DNA of 64,000 nt from the NCBI GenBank assembly GCA_963580285.1, contig OY757021.1, positions 96,772,149-96,836,148 on the forward strand, read 5' to 3'. Shown piece after piece: positions 52,612-63,335 of this stretch. Under the pieces are notes generated by a model, which made no database searches, had not been told where the DNA came from, and saw nothing but the letters and a program-made list of their open reading frames with translations. This DNA comes from Lucinisca nassula (lineage: Eukaryota; Mollusca; Bivalvia; Lucinida; Lucinidae). A program made the position numbers and the translations under genes. Positions within the stretch are counted from its first letter, which is position 1; every line of letters starts with the position of its first letter.

Positions 52612-52742
52612 TTAATCAAGTAATTTTGTGTTGGCCCAGGTATAGATCCGAGGTCTGCTGCATTGGCACGAGGCCGAAGGCCTCGGGCTAATGCAGCTGA
52701 CCGAGGACCTGTAACGGGGTCAATACAAAATTACTTGATCAA
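52612..52742. repeat. 130-bp palindrome
   Basis: AATCAAGTAATTTTGTGTTG...GAGGCCGAAGGCCTC...CAATACAAAATTACTTGAT. Arms of about 60 bp. A copy is at 54060-54190. Probably a palindromic MITE that predates the duplication. Confidence 0.85.
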
Positions 52743-53234
52743 TGACAATTTTATTAATTAACACAATTAAAAAATCATGGTTATTGATTTTTTGACCTCA
52801 CTTGACCTCAGTTAATATTGGTTGACCTGATGTTAATACGGATGGCCTCCGATCAATACAGGATAGTCAATTAATAATATCTTGTATTATGTCGTATTGT
52901 ATTGCATTGTATCGTATTGTATTGTATTTATTGTATTGTATTGTATTGCATTGTACTGTATTGTAGCGTATTGTTTTGTAGCATAGCATATTGCAACGTA
53001 GCATAATATAGCGTGCATTGCAGTGTCATGTAGGGTAGTGAAGTGTTATGTTGTATGCGCAGATGTACAAGACTACTTTTGTATGAACATCTATATAATA
53101 CTAGCACTCGCTTCTTCTTTTCAGACTCCAGCCGAATCGAAATACGGGAGTAAGAATTGAAGGGGCGAATAGCAGAGGTGGTTTCTTTGCATTCATGTCT
53201 GTTAACATACCCTTACATTTGCAAGAGTGTATCT

Positions 53235-53307
<73 letters not shown>

Positions 53308-53509
53308 ATGAGATACATCTATGGATCATATAAAATCAGCTACGAAAGTAACTGTGGGATAGCATTGTGCTAGGGCAGAATAATCCTGCTTAAAAGATCC
53401 AAACCACGTGGTATAGACTGCAGATACGCACTACCCTCCCAGTTACTAAATTTATCATACAGTGCATTTGTTATTAATGATATAAACGGTACCATTTGAA
53501 AGAATAGCA

Positions 53510-53783
53510 TTAATTCAATAATTTTATGATGTGAGCGATGAAACAACACAAGTTTCTTAAGTCCCTATTATTTTTGGTTTTCACTAATTGTTCTAGTTTA
53601 AAAGTGTTAGGTCTATTATAAAAATATGGCTTTAGAAATTTTCTTCTTTGGCTACTAAGATGGTTACAAATTAACAGATAGTGATATTCGTCTCCTATAT
53701 CTGAATGGTAAAGATGACATTTTCTTTCATGTAAGGCAATGCTTTGCCATCTACCAGTTTCCACCGGCAGTTTATGGTTGGGT
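53510..53783 (-). pseudogene. LINE C-terminal coding end, duplicated copy
   Basis: Reads NHKLPVETGRWQSIALHERK, CHLYHSDIGDEYHYLLICNH and so on to LLN. The Cys/His arrangement C..Y...IGDEYHYLL.C.H is the usual C-terminal segment after RT in this LINE type. The upstream joined residues come from the next duplication unit, so this is a duplicated 3' end and not a complete protein. Confidence 0.65.
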
Positions 53784-54686
53784 GTTATGATATCAACTTT
53801 GTCCTGTCTATGACCGAAAAAATATTTTTTCGAAAATTCACATAAATAGATTACAGTTTTATTGCCTTTAACAAGTACGGGGGTCACCACTAACGCCCCG
53901 ATACAATTTCAAATTTAAATTTCAAATTTATTGAAGTTCTCTGGTTTACAAAATGCCAACAACAAGAGAGTAAACACAACGTATACAAGAAGATAATGGC
54001 GGTAAAGGTATATATCTCAGTGGAAAATGTTTTGGGAGATCGACTATTATATAATATTATTAATCAAGTAATTTTGTGTTGGCCCAGGTATAGATCCGAG
54101 GTCTGCTGCATTGGCACGAGGCCGAAGGCCTCGGGCTAATGCAGCTGACCGAGGACCTGTAACGGGGTCAATACAAAATTACTTGATCAATGACAATTTT
54201 ATTAATTGACACAATTAAAAAATCATGGTTATTGATTTTTTGACCTCACTTGACCTCAGTTAATATTGGTTGACCTGATGTTAATACGGATGGCCTCCGA
54301 TCAATACAGGATAGTCAATTAATAATATCTTGTATTATGTCGTATTGTATTGCATTGTATCGTATTGTATTGTATTTATTGTATTGTATTGTATTGCATT
54401 GTACTGTATTGTAGCGTATTGTTTTGTAGCATAGCATATTGCAACGTAGCATAATATAGCGTGCATTGCAGTGTCATGTAGGGTAGTGAAGTGTTATGTT
54501 GTATGCGCAGATGTACTAGGCTACTTTTGTATGAACATCTATATAATACTAGCACTCGCTTCTTCTTTTCAGACTCCAGCCGAATCGAAATACAGGAGTA
54601 AGAATTGAAGGGGCGAATAGCAGAGGTGGTTTCTATGCATTCATGTCTGTTAACATACCCCTACATTTGCAAGAGTATATCACAAA

Positions 54687-54723
<37 letters not shown>

Positions 54724-55195
54724 ATGAGATACATATATGGATAATATAAAAATAAGTTACGAAAGTAACCGTGGGATAGCATTGTGCTAGGGCAGAATAA
54801 TCCTGCTGAAAAGATCCAAACCACGTGGTTTAGACTGCAGATACGCACTGCCCTCCCAGTTACTAAATTAATTATACAGTGCAACTGTTATTAATGATAT
54901 AAATGGTACCATTTGAAAGAATAGCATTAATATAATAATTTTATGATGTGAGCGATGAAACAACACAAGTTTCTTAAGTCCCTATTATTTTTGGTATTCA
55001 TTAATTGTTCTAGTTTAAAAGTGTTAGGTATATTATAAAAAATATGGCTTTAGAAATTTTTTCCTTTTGCTACTAAGATGGTTACAAATTAACAGCTAGT
55101 GATATTCGTCTCCTATATCTGAATGGTAAAGATGACATTTTCTTTCATGTAAGGCAATGCTTTGCCATCTACCAGTTTCCACCGGCAGTTTATGG
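53784..55195. repeat. Tandem duplication unit 2
   Basis: Second unit, with palindrome 54060-54190 and (CT)n 54690-54722. Its LINE end (55195-54945) is continuous with LINE sequence further right (RNHKLPVETGRW), so unit 2 holds the original junction and unit 1 the extra copy. Confidence 0.9.
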
Positions 55196-57790
55196 TTACG
55201 AGTTCGAAAACGCAAAAATATTTTGCAAAATGTATTTGGTAAAAGTTTTTAAAAATCACTTTGCTTTAAGTCTGTTTTAAAAATGTTGTAGAAGTTACTA
55301 CTTGAAGACATATTTAAAATCCCATTCCATTTTTGTAAAAAAGTGTCTTTTATTTTCAAGTTTGAGGCTTTTACCAGCCATGAATTGCTTATAAAATCTT
55401 GGCTGTACCATATTCTTGAAAGCCCCAGTGAGCATAGTAATTTCTTTATGTATTCAATCCACTTAATTTTGGCTCCTTGCTCGTTTGATAGGGAAGATAA
55501 TTTGATAAATCATTAATGATATTTTTAAGTTTTGATCATTTTAATAAGCTTAGATCAGAATGAAATTATACGTGTTTGAATATCAACATCGAGGGGCATG
55601 ATGCCTAGTTCTCCATATATCATACATGAAGGCGTTGACTTTTTAAGTCCAAAGATTTGCTTAAAATAGTCAAGTTGTACTCTTTCTAAAATATCGTTGT
55701 TGCCAATACCCCAAATTTCGCAACCATAGAGCAATATGTTTTTTTTTTTTCAAATAGGTCAATCTGGATATCATATGGCAGTGAAAGTCTCTTTATATTT
55801 TTTGAAAGTGCAAATACTGCCTTATTAGCTTGCTCAGATATATGTTTCTTAGCCGACGCAAATGCGCCACTTTGACAGAAATAAATTCGAAGATACTTAT
55901 ATTCATTTATAATGTCAATATTATGTCCGTTAAAAATAAATTTTACTGTAGGCTTCGGTTTCCCTCGACTATTAAAAATAATGACTTTGGTTTTAGAGGT
56001 GTTACAGTAAGTCGCCATTTATTGCAGTATTCACTGAACATACTCAGAGCATGCTGTAAACCGTTTTCGGTGTTGCTTAATATCTCAGTATCATCAGCAT
56101 ATAATAACATTAATAATTTTAAATAATAATTTGTTTCTTGAAAGTTGTGATCGCACGTGATACCGCTTACATTTTTTTTCGTGATAAAAAAGCTCTAAAT
56201 CGTTGAGAAAATTGAGAAAAGGAATGGGGACAGATTTTCACCTTGTCTTACTCCTATTGTACAGTCAAAGAGTTCCGTGTCACCCTCGCGTGTCAAGACG
56301 TTAGATTTTATATCTTCATATAGATTTTTTATTAGGTTATCAGTTTTTCCTTTAAACCCAGATGCACGTAACTTTTGCAACATACCAACTCTCTACACCG
56401 TGTCAAAAGCCTGCTTGAAATCTATGAAGCAGCGATATATAACTTGTTGTGTTGTAACTGTGCAATATCAACTAGTGATTTTAGTATAAATAAATTTTCA
56501 GAGGTGGAGAAGTTTTTTCGGAATACTGCTTGGCACCAGCTTAAGGTATCATGTTTTTCTGCGTATTTATTGAGTCGATTGTTTATTATAGATGTAGGGA
56601 GCTTACCAAAACAACTTAATAAGGTAATTGGTCGATAATTTTCTGGATTTCTTTTTTGACTCCATTATTCTTATAGATAGGTTTTATGATACCTATTGAC
56701 CAACTTTCAGGTATAGTACCAGTGTCTAATACAATATTGAATAATTTGCAGTAAGTGGGAAGCAATAGATGGGCCGTTAATTTAATATATTCGTTAACAA
56801 TACTAGCATTCCCTGGCGCCTTGTTAATTTTAAGAAGCTTAATATTTTGCAAAATTTCGGTCTCTGTATTAGGTTGATTAACCTCGTTTTCGTTATCACT
56901 ATACATTGTTTCATTCTGGATAGTATCATCGTTATCTTACGTAAACTATTGGTTTTCTTCCATGGGATTTTCATTCATAGACTTGAAAAAAAAATGGTAA
57001 AAATGTTCTAGGGTCGCCTGCGGCCCAGAAGAGTGCTTGTGTGAATTTATTTTTTTTCCAATACTCACGAGGGTTTTGATTTTTAATTGACCGTAACTGG
57101 TTGCTCTTTTCATTTATAAAATGCCTGTTATTTATTAATAAGGTTTTCTAATACATTTTACTAACAATTTTAAGAATATTTTATTTATTGTATTCTGTTT
57201 TATATTTGTTATAGAGTCGCCTTGTTTTGCGATACATATTGCGAGCATGCAAACATTCAGCATTAAACCATGGTTTAGACTGTGGCTTCTTAGTATTGTT
57301 CTTTTTCTTCTTCTTAATAAAAGAGCCGAAAGTTTCGCAGGCTGCTGATTCAAATAAGAATTCTATATCTAAAACGATGTCCTTTTGATACAGCAGTTTT
57401 ATTATGTATCATGTCTAAACGCATTTTCCATTTCGGCGAATTTCATAATATCAATGTTATTTATAAAAAAAAAACTTTTGTCCGGATCCCACAGTTTAGG
57501 TTTGATCTGGCTGGTACCATCTTCTGAATCATTTGTTTCATTGGGGCATTCAACGTTCAGCGTTAATGTAATAGGACAATGTACATCAGAATACAAGGGA
57601 GAGAAATCGTGTACATGGAAATCTAGTACATTAGGCAATAAATGCGCTGAAGAAATAAAATAGTCAACTGTGCTACTATTCTTACATGTGAGGTGTGGCT
57701 GTACACGTTCATTGCTAATGCGACCATTTAATATAAAAAGATTATTATTTTTACACAAGTCTAATAAATTATAGCCATAATTATTTACTG
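54945..57790 (-). pseudogene. Decayed LINE with APE, RT and C-terminal segment
   Basis: Minus-strand non-LTR retrotransposon. Endonuclease end at 57758-57402 (NNLFILNGRIS, TVDYFISSAHLLPNVLDFHV, HDFSPLYSDVHCPI). RT start at 56906-56616 (KINKAPGNASIVNEYIK, GTIPESWSIGIIKPIYKN). RT middle at 56383-56195 (GFKGKTDNLIKNLYEDI, IGVRQGENLSPFLFSIF). Post-catalytic part at 56018-55686 (YCNTSKTKVIIF, YLRIYFCQSGAF). The YADD-type box near 56090 is disrupted by frameshift. Many stops. CR1/L2-like by motif style; clade uncertain. Confidence 0.75.
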
Positions 57791-57867
57791 AGTTATCTGC
57801 ACTGTTTCTGTGTAGTGGTATATCATATAGTAAAAAAGTGCAATATTTGAGTTTTCTTCGTATAAGT

Positions 57868-58158
57868 CTTAAGCCCCCCAGTGGAAATTTTCCACTGACC
57901 GTTCCAAGGCGGCTCTTCCGTGGCGATTTATTTATCTTGTTGTTTGTTACTTACTGTGTGTATCACTTGTGTCTTTTAATTTTGGATGGCCATATGGCCA
58001 TTTTGTGGGAAAGTAACTGTCCATATGGCCTTCCTTTGTTTAGGTTTCCATTATGGTCTGGTCGCTTAATGTTTGTATTTCTTTCCCTTTGGTGTCTTTT
58101 ATGGATGGAGTAAGTTAATTGTATCAATTCCTGATCTTTGTTTTACTTCTACTTTGCA
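57868..58158 (+). mobile_element. Penelope-like element tail, opposite orientation
   Basis: Complement of the 9040-9330 tail (CCAGTGGAAATTTTCCACTG, GGCCATATGGCCATTTTGTG, AGTTAATTGTATCAATTCCTG). The only copy in the window read on the + strand. Confidence 0.75.
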
Positions 58159-58565
58159 TCCATCGCACATATACTCATCCATTCTTACATAATCTTGCAA
58201 ATTTTACAACGAGAGTTAAAATCTAAAAAACACCAAAAAACAACAACAACAACAACAACAACAAAAAAAAAAAAACACACAGAAAAAAAAGAACATTCCT
58301 CGAGTCACGACACTGCCTAAAAATTTCCTGTTGTAATTCAAGGTATGTATCCTCAGATGCGTATTTTGTTCCTTGCGGTGGTATATATACAAGGTTTTTG
58401 AAATCGAGAAAAAAGAGCTAGTTTGCTACTTTTTGTGTGGTCGATTTTTATGTAGGGCATAGACATTGAACACTTCTACCTTTTTCATTTTGTTCCATTA
58501 ATAAGCCCGACCCAATCCAAGAAAGTAAATTTTATAAATATTTATTCATTTATTGTTTAATTATC

Positions 58566-58794
58566 CATCACGAAAACACGCCTATATGATTTTGACCTCC
58601 GTAAACCCCACTTTTATATAGTTTAACTGGCGTTTACATAGGTACACATAAATATTCTCGTTTATGCTCAAAAACATCACAATATATGTTTTGTGCAGAC
58701 ATATGAAAAATATATCGTAATTTTGTATGGGGAAATTTTCATTCTTTTGGTAGTACAATTATCAATTTATTTGAATAGGCGTGTTTTCGTAATG
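58566..58794. mobile_element. MITE family A lacking the core hairpin
   Basis: CATCACGAAAACACGCCTAT and ATAGGCGTGTTTTCGTAATG ends with CCCCACTTTTATATAGTTTA, but the GAACCGCC hairpin is deleted. Confidence 0.8.
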
Positions 58795-58864
58795 CGCACT
58801 GGTCCATTAATACGTTTTCAAACTAGTCTGATGCTATTCTATTTTTGGGGCTATAGCCCCAGAG

Positions 58865-59105
58865 TATTGAATATGTTCTGTAAAAGGGTTTTCCTTTGGA
58901 AGCAAGTAATACACCACAGAAGTGAAAATTATGGAGTGTACATGTTTTCTGGGCCAAACTAGCGAGTTTCGGCCAATTAGGCCTCATCAGTGACCCTCAG
59001 ATATTTTCAAAATTCCACAATGGAATCAATGATCCCAAAGGACAAGAAAATATAATCTACACTATGATGTAGGGCAGGGAGACGTTTTACCGCAGCCACA
59101 CACAT
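58865..59105 (-). mobile_element. Retrozyme-like element, second copy
   Basis: Minus-strand match to the unit at 32735-32974: TGGCCCAGAAAACATG...TTCTGTGGTGTATTACTTGC...AACCCTTTTACAGAAC on one side of the ribozyme and the GGGATCATTGATTCCATTGT body on the other. Only about one unit is present. Confidence 0.65.
58951..58996 (-). ncRNA. Hammerhead ribozyme, second copy
   Basis: Minus strand: stem I GGGTCA/TGGCCC, core CTGATGA, stem II GGCC-TAATT-GGCC, GAAA, stem III ACT-CGCT-AGT. The cleavage-site nucleotide is T in place of C (GTT), which is allowed by the NUH rule but usually slower. The only changes from copy 1 are in the stem III loop and at the cleavage position. Confidence 0.8.
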
Positions 59106-59389
59106 TCCCACACATCAGCTGAAGACTGATTTTGGCACTACTTTTTGCATTAATGCATACGATCTAATAACCACCAAGAGACACCGTGAAAAATATAGCG
59201 CAATATTCGAAACGGTTTCAAAAGTTCCTCGTAAAAATGAAACAGCCGATGAAAATAAATATTATAACTTGAATGTTTTATAAATTTATCCATAAAGTTT
59301 ACCGTGACAGGGATTCACTGGGGGATTATCCGTGTAAAAAAAAAACGCTAGACTTATACGCAATTCAGCGTCGTTTTAAAGAGCCGTTT

Positions 59390-59605
59390 AAAGCTCATTT
59401 TGTACCGGAAATCCCCAAACTTGCAACTGGCAAACAGCGCAGGCCCAGATCAAATACCGCAGAACGCGGAGTTTCATTAGGGCATACACTGCAGCATTGT
59501 CCAGATAAATAAAGAAGCCAAAACAAGACATCCCTAAATTTTGAAATGGACTCGTTTCATACTGATATAAGGTTGATGATTCCATTCAGTACAAAATGAG
59601 TTAAA
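59390..59605. mobile_element. MITE family B, degraded
   Basis: GCTCATTTTGTACCGGAAAT at left, CATTCAGTACAAAATGAGTT at right, hairpin AAATACCGCAGAACGCGGAGTTT with several mismatches. Confidence 0.7.
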
Positions 59606-59671
59606 AGTTAGCAGTGTGGGTTGATTATGTAAGTCTTTGTGTCATTAACCCATATCAGACAATAGATATAT

Positions 59672-59882
59672 CCCACGACCCCGGCAGGTATCGATCCCGC
59701 GTCTTCCTGATCAACAGTCAGACGCGCATCCGACTGAGATACCGAGGCCGGCTGGAAGTTTCTGGTGAAAGAATGTGCACTGTACTGGTTTACCGTTTAA
59801 GTAGGAGAAGGCTTAGTGTGGCTAGGTAAACTGACCAGCTCAAAAATGACCTAAAATATGTTGACTTGGTCGTTACACACCA
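59672..59882. mobile_element. SINE with head inverted relative to body
   Basis: The tRNA-like head (59672-59752) is on the minus strand (GGTATCGATCCCGCGTCTTC ... TGAGATACCGAGGCCGG) but the body that follows (GGTAAACTGACCAGCTCAAA, ATGACCTAAAATATGTTGAC) is on the plus strand. In complete copies both parts read the same way. Confidence 0.65.
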
Positions 59883-59885
59883 ATA

Positions 59886-60974
59886 TAAATTTATTCAGCT
59901 TGAATACTTGCTAGTAACTGTTAAGAACTATAAACATTTTTTCCCGAAAATTTAAACTAATTAAAAGAAACAAGAACAACAGTGAAAAAAAATCGGTGAA
60001 CAAACATTCCCTTTTTATCAGGCGTACGTAGTACATGTATATGTCTTCTGTAAAGGTTTATGCTCTGGAAAAAATGAAATTCCCCAAAGGAATTAAAACA
60101 TCGAGTGGTCAAATGTCCTAGAATAGATTAGCTAGTTTCACCAAAGTAGGCATCATAAAGCACCTTCAAGTATATTCAAGTCCCCTTTGAACAATTTAAG
60201 GGATCATCCATAGTTTTTCATTATTAACATTTGCAGGATTCCAAAGAAGCTGTCTGAATATCTTTGAGGGACCAGACAAATGTTTTTCCAATGAAATAAA
60301 CATACATGGTCGTCATTCTTGCATTTTCTGCGGCAAATTGTGACGAAAACGCACCACAACTCCATATCACCTCTTCAGATGCGACCGTTAAACTAAAAGG
60401 GCATGGCGGCTAGTTGAAAACGTTGTTAAAACGATAACGTCTGAAAATGTGACAACGTTACATCGCTCTAACGTGTAACGTAAACAAAGCAAGGCCCATT
60501 TTTGATATGCAAAGATCAAAACAAATGTTTCAACAGAATTTCAAGATATATATATAACCCTATCCATTGATCACAAGCTATAGCCCCATCAGCACTCTCA
60601 GTGCTTTGATTATTTAGACAAATCTTGAATTTTCTAAACTTTAATTAAATGAGGCAGGAAAATGTGGACTGAAGCAGACGTTTTGCTTAAAAGATCAGCT
60701 CCCGAGTAGTATCTTCAAATATTTTCACAAAAAAGGGAAAATAATCAATCAAAACTTGAACAGATACAAGTTTTTTTTTTTGGTTTCAGGCTGTCTATCA
60801 GAACGTAAAAATACATCGGTTCTGCTTTTCACTTTCTTTCATTGGAATTATCTGCAAATTCCATAGAAATAATAAAAGCATACACTTATTCTATGGTCTG
60901 AGCAATGCAAATGCAATTAATTTTGTATCTGTGAGAGTTACAATAAATGCTTTTAATAAATATTTTCATTCTGG
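59886..60974. other. No gene recognised
   Basis: AT-rich unique-looking sequence. No ORF, splice pair or repeat that I can support. Confidence 0.45.
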
Positions 60975-61475
60975 TAACAAATCCCGTGCACCACAGTGCA
61001 TTCTTTCAGACCTCCAAAACAATTAATTTTCTGATGAAAATTTGTGATATAATGAGCCAGCGCAAGACAAAACATACAATAAGACATGCGCGCCAAACGA
61101 AGACTCAGATCTGCCTGCGCATCCGCGCAGTCTGATCAGAGTCTTCGTTGTACGCTCTAGTGATAGCTAAGGCTCCAATGCTCATCAATGCAAGAAGAGA
61201 AGTCTCTAGTTAGACTTTATGGATGCGCAGGCTGATCTGATTCTATGCTGGGCGCACATGTAATATGTAGGAAATGCTGTGCCCCGGCTCATATTTCTTA
61301 TTGTAACTCAATACATTGCTTGTGTATGCTCGTTATAACCGCCTCATCGAGGCGGTTCTAACGAGTACCCACAACCTATGTCTTGGAAAAGAAATAAGAA
61401 AGTATTTGATACCCATGTAAACCCTAGTTTTATCTCCATATAAACGGGGGTTGACGGGGAATATTTATTTCAAGG
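60975..61475. mobile_element. MITE family A with nested MITE C
   Basis: Family A subfamily 2 (CCCGTGCACCACAGTGCATT, core AACCGCCTCATCGAGGCGGT, right part ATATAAACGGGGGTTGACGG) is split at GATAT/ATTTC by the family C element 61052-61292. Confidence 0.8.
61052..61292. mobile_element. MITE family C, copy 3
   Basis: ATGAGCCAGCGCAAGACAAA at left, TGCCCCGGCTCAT at right. Same right-end degradation as copy 2, so both descend from a shared subfamily. Inserted in a MITE A. Confidence 0.85.
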
Positions 61476-61640
61476 AATTATAAAGTTGATGGTCTGTTTT
61501 GCTCTTAAGGATATCAAACTGTCGTCAGTGGGGTCGTCTCCATTGCACAACATGTCGGAAAATAGAACAGATAAATGCAGACCCACCCCCTTTTTATATA
61601 CAAGTGAAACGAAAGTTGAAGTGAAAAACATACGTCGTAG

Positions 61641-61713
61641 CTCCCCGTTGTGGGATCGTACCCGGGTCTACCGCGTGACAGGCGGGGATACACCACAATA
61701 CGAACGAAGAATT
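61641..61713 (-). tRNA. tRNA-Asp-like pseudogene
   Basis: Minus strand: TCTTCGTTCGTATTGTGGTG, CCTGTCACGCGGTAGACC, GGGTACGATCCCACAACGGG. It resembles the locus at 52041-52112, but B-box position TTC is TAC and the T stem is mismatched. Confidence 0.5.
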
Positions 61714-61772
61714 GTATGGGACTTTAGTGTTCTGAAAACATATGGTTTGTCGCAATTGTGGTAACTGCGAGC

Positions 61773-61773
<1 letters not shown>

Positions 61774-61815
<42 letters not shown>
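61774..61815. repeat. (GT)n microsatellite
   Basis: About 20 GT dinucleotides. Confidence 0.95.
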
Positions 61816-61816
<1 letters not shown>

Positions 61817-61859
61817 CAATCACGAGGCATATTTCTTTCATGTCATCAAAATTGACCTT

Positions 61860-62128
61860 TTATGTCCCCGGTAGCGATAGCGGGGACATATTGTTTTTGC
61901 CCTGTCTGTCTGTTTGTTTGTTGGTTTGTTTGTTTGTATGTGGACAACTTTAACGTTGGTCATAACTTTTGAACCGTTTGAGATAGAGCATTCATATTTG
62001 GCATGTAGGTTCCTTGTGACAAGAGCTTCACATACATGCAAAATATGACCTGTGACCTTGATCTTGATGTGTGACCAACTTTGAAAAAAAGGCCTTGCCC
62101 GGGGACATATTCGTGTTTCACAAACACA
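61860..62128. mobile_element. Non-autonomous element with TATGTCCCCGG ends
   Basis: TATGTCCCCGGTAGCGATAG at left and GCCCGGGGACATATTCG at right are inverted. The interior has GTTTGTTTG runs and CTTTTGAACCGTTTGAGATA. No ORF. Confidence 0.7.
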
Positions 62129-62170
62129 TGTTTCTTGGTCTGGTTATTTTAAACATAATAATAAAACGTA

Positions 62171-62245
62171 ATCTCAAGCGGGGAATCGAACCCCGGCCGC
62201 CGCGGTGAGAGTGTGGAATCCTAACCGCTAGAAAATCATGAATAG
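62171..62245 (-). tRNA. tRNA-Glu-like pseudogene (CTC)
   Basis: Minus strand: TCTAGCGGTTAGGATTCCAC, ACTCTCACCGCGGC and CGGGGTTCGATTCCCCG. The T arm is perfect but the acceptor stem does not pair (5' side changed), so it should not mature. Confidence 0.55.
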
Positions 62246-62483
62246 AAATTAAACATGTTTACAGTCGGCGTTTTACACATCTCCCGTGCATCCATGCAGG
62301 ATTGAGGCCAAACACGAATTGGGCCTGTGTATGCCGGGAAAATGTGCAGATTCACGTCTGAGTCCCATGACTTTTCAGATCAGCCTGTGTAGTCGCACAG
62401 TGTAATCAAAGAATTCTACGTTCATTTAAGACAGAGAAGCTGTAAGTACGAACACCAACAATTTGTATTTGCATGTCGCAATT

Positions 62484-62742
62484 ACAGTAAAACAGCGCTA
62501 ATAAGACCACCTAAAATTAAAACTAATTCTACCTTAAAAGTAGAAGTAAAACAAAGATCAGGAATTGATACAATTAACTTACTCCATCCATAAAAGACAC
62601 CAAAGGGAAAGAAACCTAAACAAAGCTTATTTAGTCTTTCTTTGTGTTTTCTGTATACAGTATCCTCTGGTCAGACCTCAAAAGTAGTCTTCAAGACTTT
62701 TGAACAGTTCCAAAGGTGGTCTTCATATAGGAATTTTACTGT
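62484..62742. mobile_element. MITE family H with nested 89-bp Penelope-like tail
   Basis: Ends TACAGTAAAACAGCGCTAAT and CATATAGGAATTTTACTGTA. The element is interrupted at AAAAG|CTTA by 62539-62627, which is the extreme tail of the Penelope-like family (GATCAGGAATTGATACAATT). The undisturbed copy of family H is at 21621-21832. Confidence 0.75.
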
Positions 62743-62931
62743 ATTTAATGAACTGTAGTCTTTACCATAAATCTGCTTTAGCACAGGGGAGTGCTATCCT
62801 AATAAGGTACAAAAAGTTTCTTCAATGTTCCACTGAATTATATTAAAGGAAAGATCGATTTATCAGGTTACTGATTATTTTCCTTATTCTTGCCCCAGAC
62901 TATTTTTGGAAATGAAATGAAAAAAAATATA

Positions 62932-63003
62932 TTCCCAAGCGGGGAATCGAAGGCCGGCCGCCGCGGTGAGAGCGCGGAATCCTAACCACTAGACCACTTG
63001 GGA
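62932..63003 (-). tRNA. tRNA-Glu (CTC), T stem damaged
   Basis: 72 nt on the minus strand. Acceptor TCCCAAG/CTTGGGA with discriminator A pairs perfectly, D-arm TGGTCTAGTGGTTAGGA, anticodon loop with CTC (GCGCTCTCACCGC). In the T arm the expected GGGTTCGATTCCC is CCTTCGATTCCCC, leaving two mismatches in the stem. It may be a recent pseudogene or a marginally functional gene. Confidence 0.6.
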
Positions 63004-63324
63004 GATGTTATACTTGGCAAGTATTATGAATAGATTTCATTAGCGGTGTTTTACAAACTCGTGAAGTTACTCTTTACACCATATTTGCATTATTTGCTGG
63101 CCCCCAGCTTGCACATTGTCAATATTGGAACAACAGGCAACCAGACCCGCTGACCTTTTTTGCGGGATGTAGGAAAATGAGCTCCCCTAGCGGCATCTTG
63201 AATATTCATGAGACCCGCCGTATCTGTTTCGGAAATGTTCGGGAAAAACAAGTAACGGGAGCACTTTTAGAGGTAGAAGAGCACCGGTCAGGGTATATAC
63301 AGCGATTGGAGTATATGTGGTCGT
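63004..63324. other. No gene recognised
   Basis: A small plus-strand frame (63177-63413) runs into the LINE tail microsatellite and lacks domains. Confidence 0.4.
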
Positions 63325-63335
63325 ACTGCAGTGGA

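Larger units (their letters stand above)
52336..53783. repeat. Tandem duplication unit 1 (1448 bp)
   Basis: Starts GTTATGATATCAACTTTGTC. Same sequence as 53784-55195, differing by scattered substitutions and by the length of a (CT)n tract (53238-53305 here, longer). Contains a 130-bp palindrome, TATTG repeats, and the 3' coding end of the minus-strand LINE. Confidence 0.9.
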
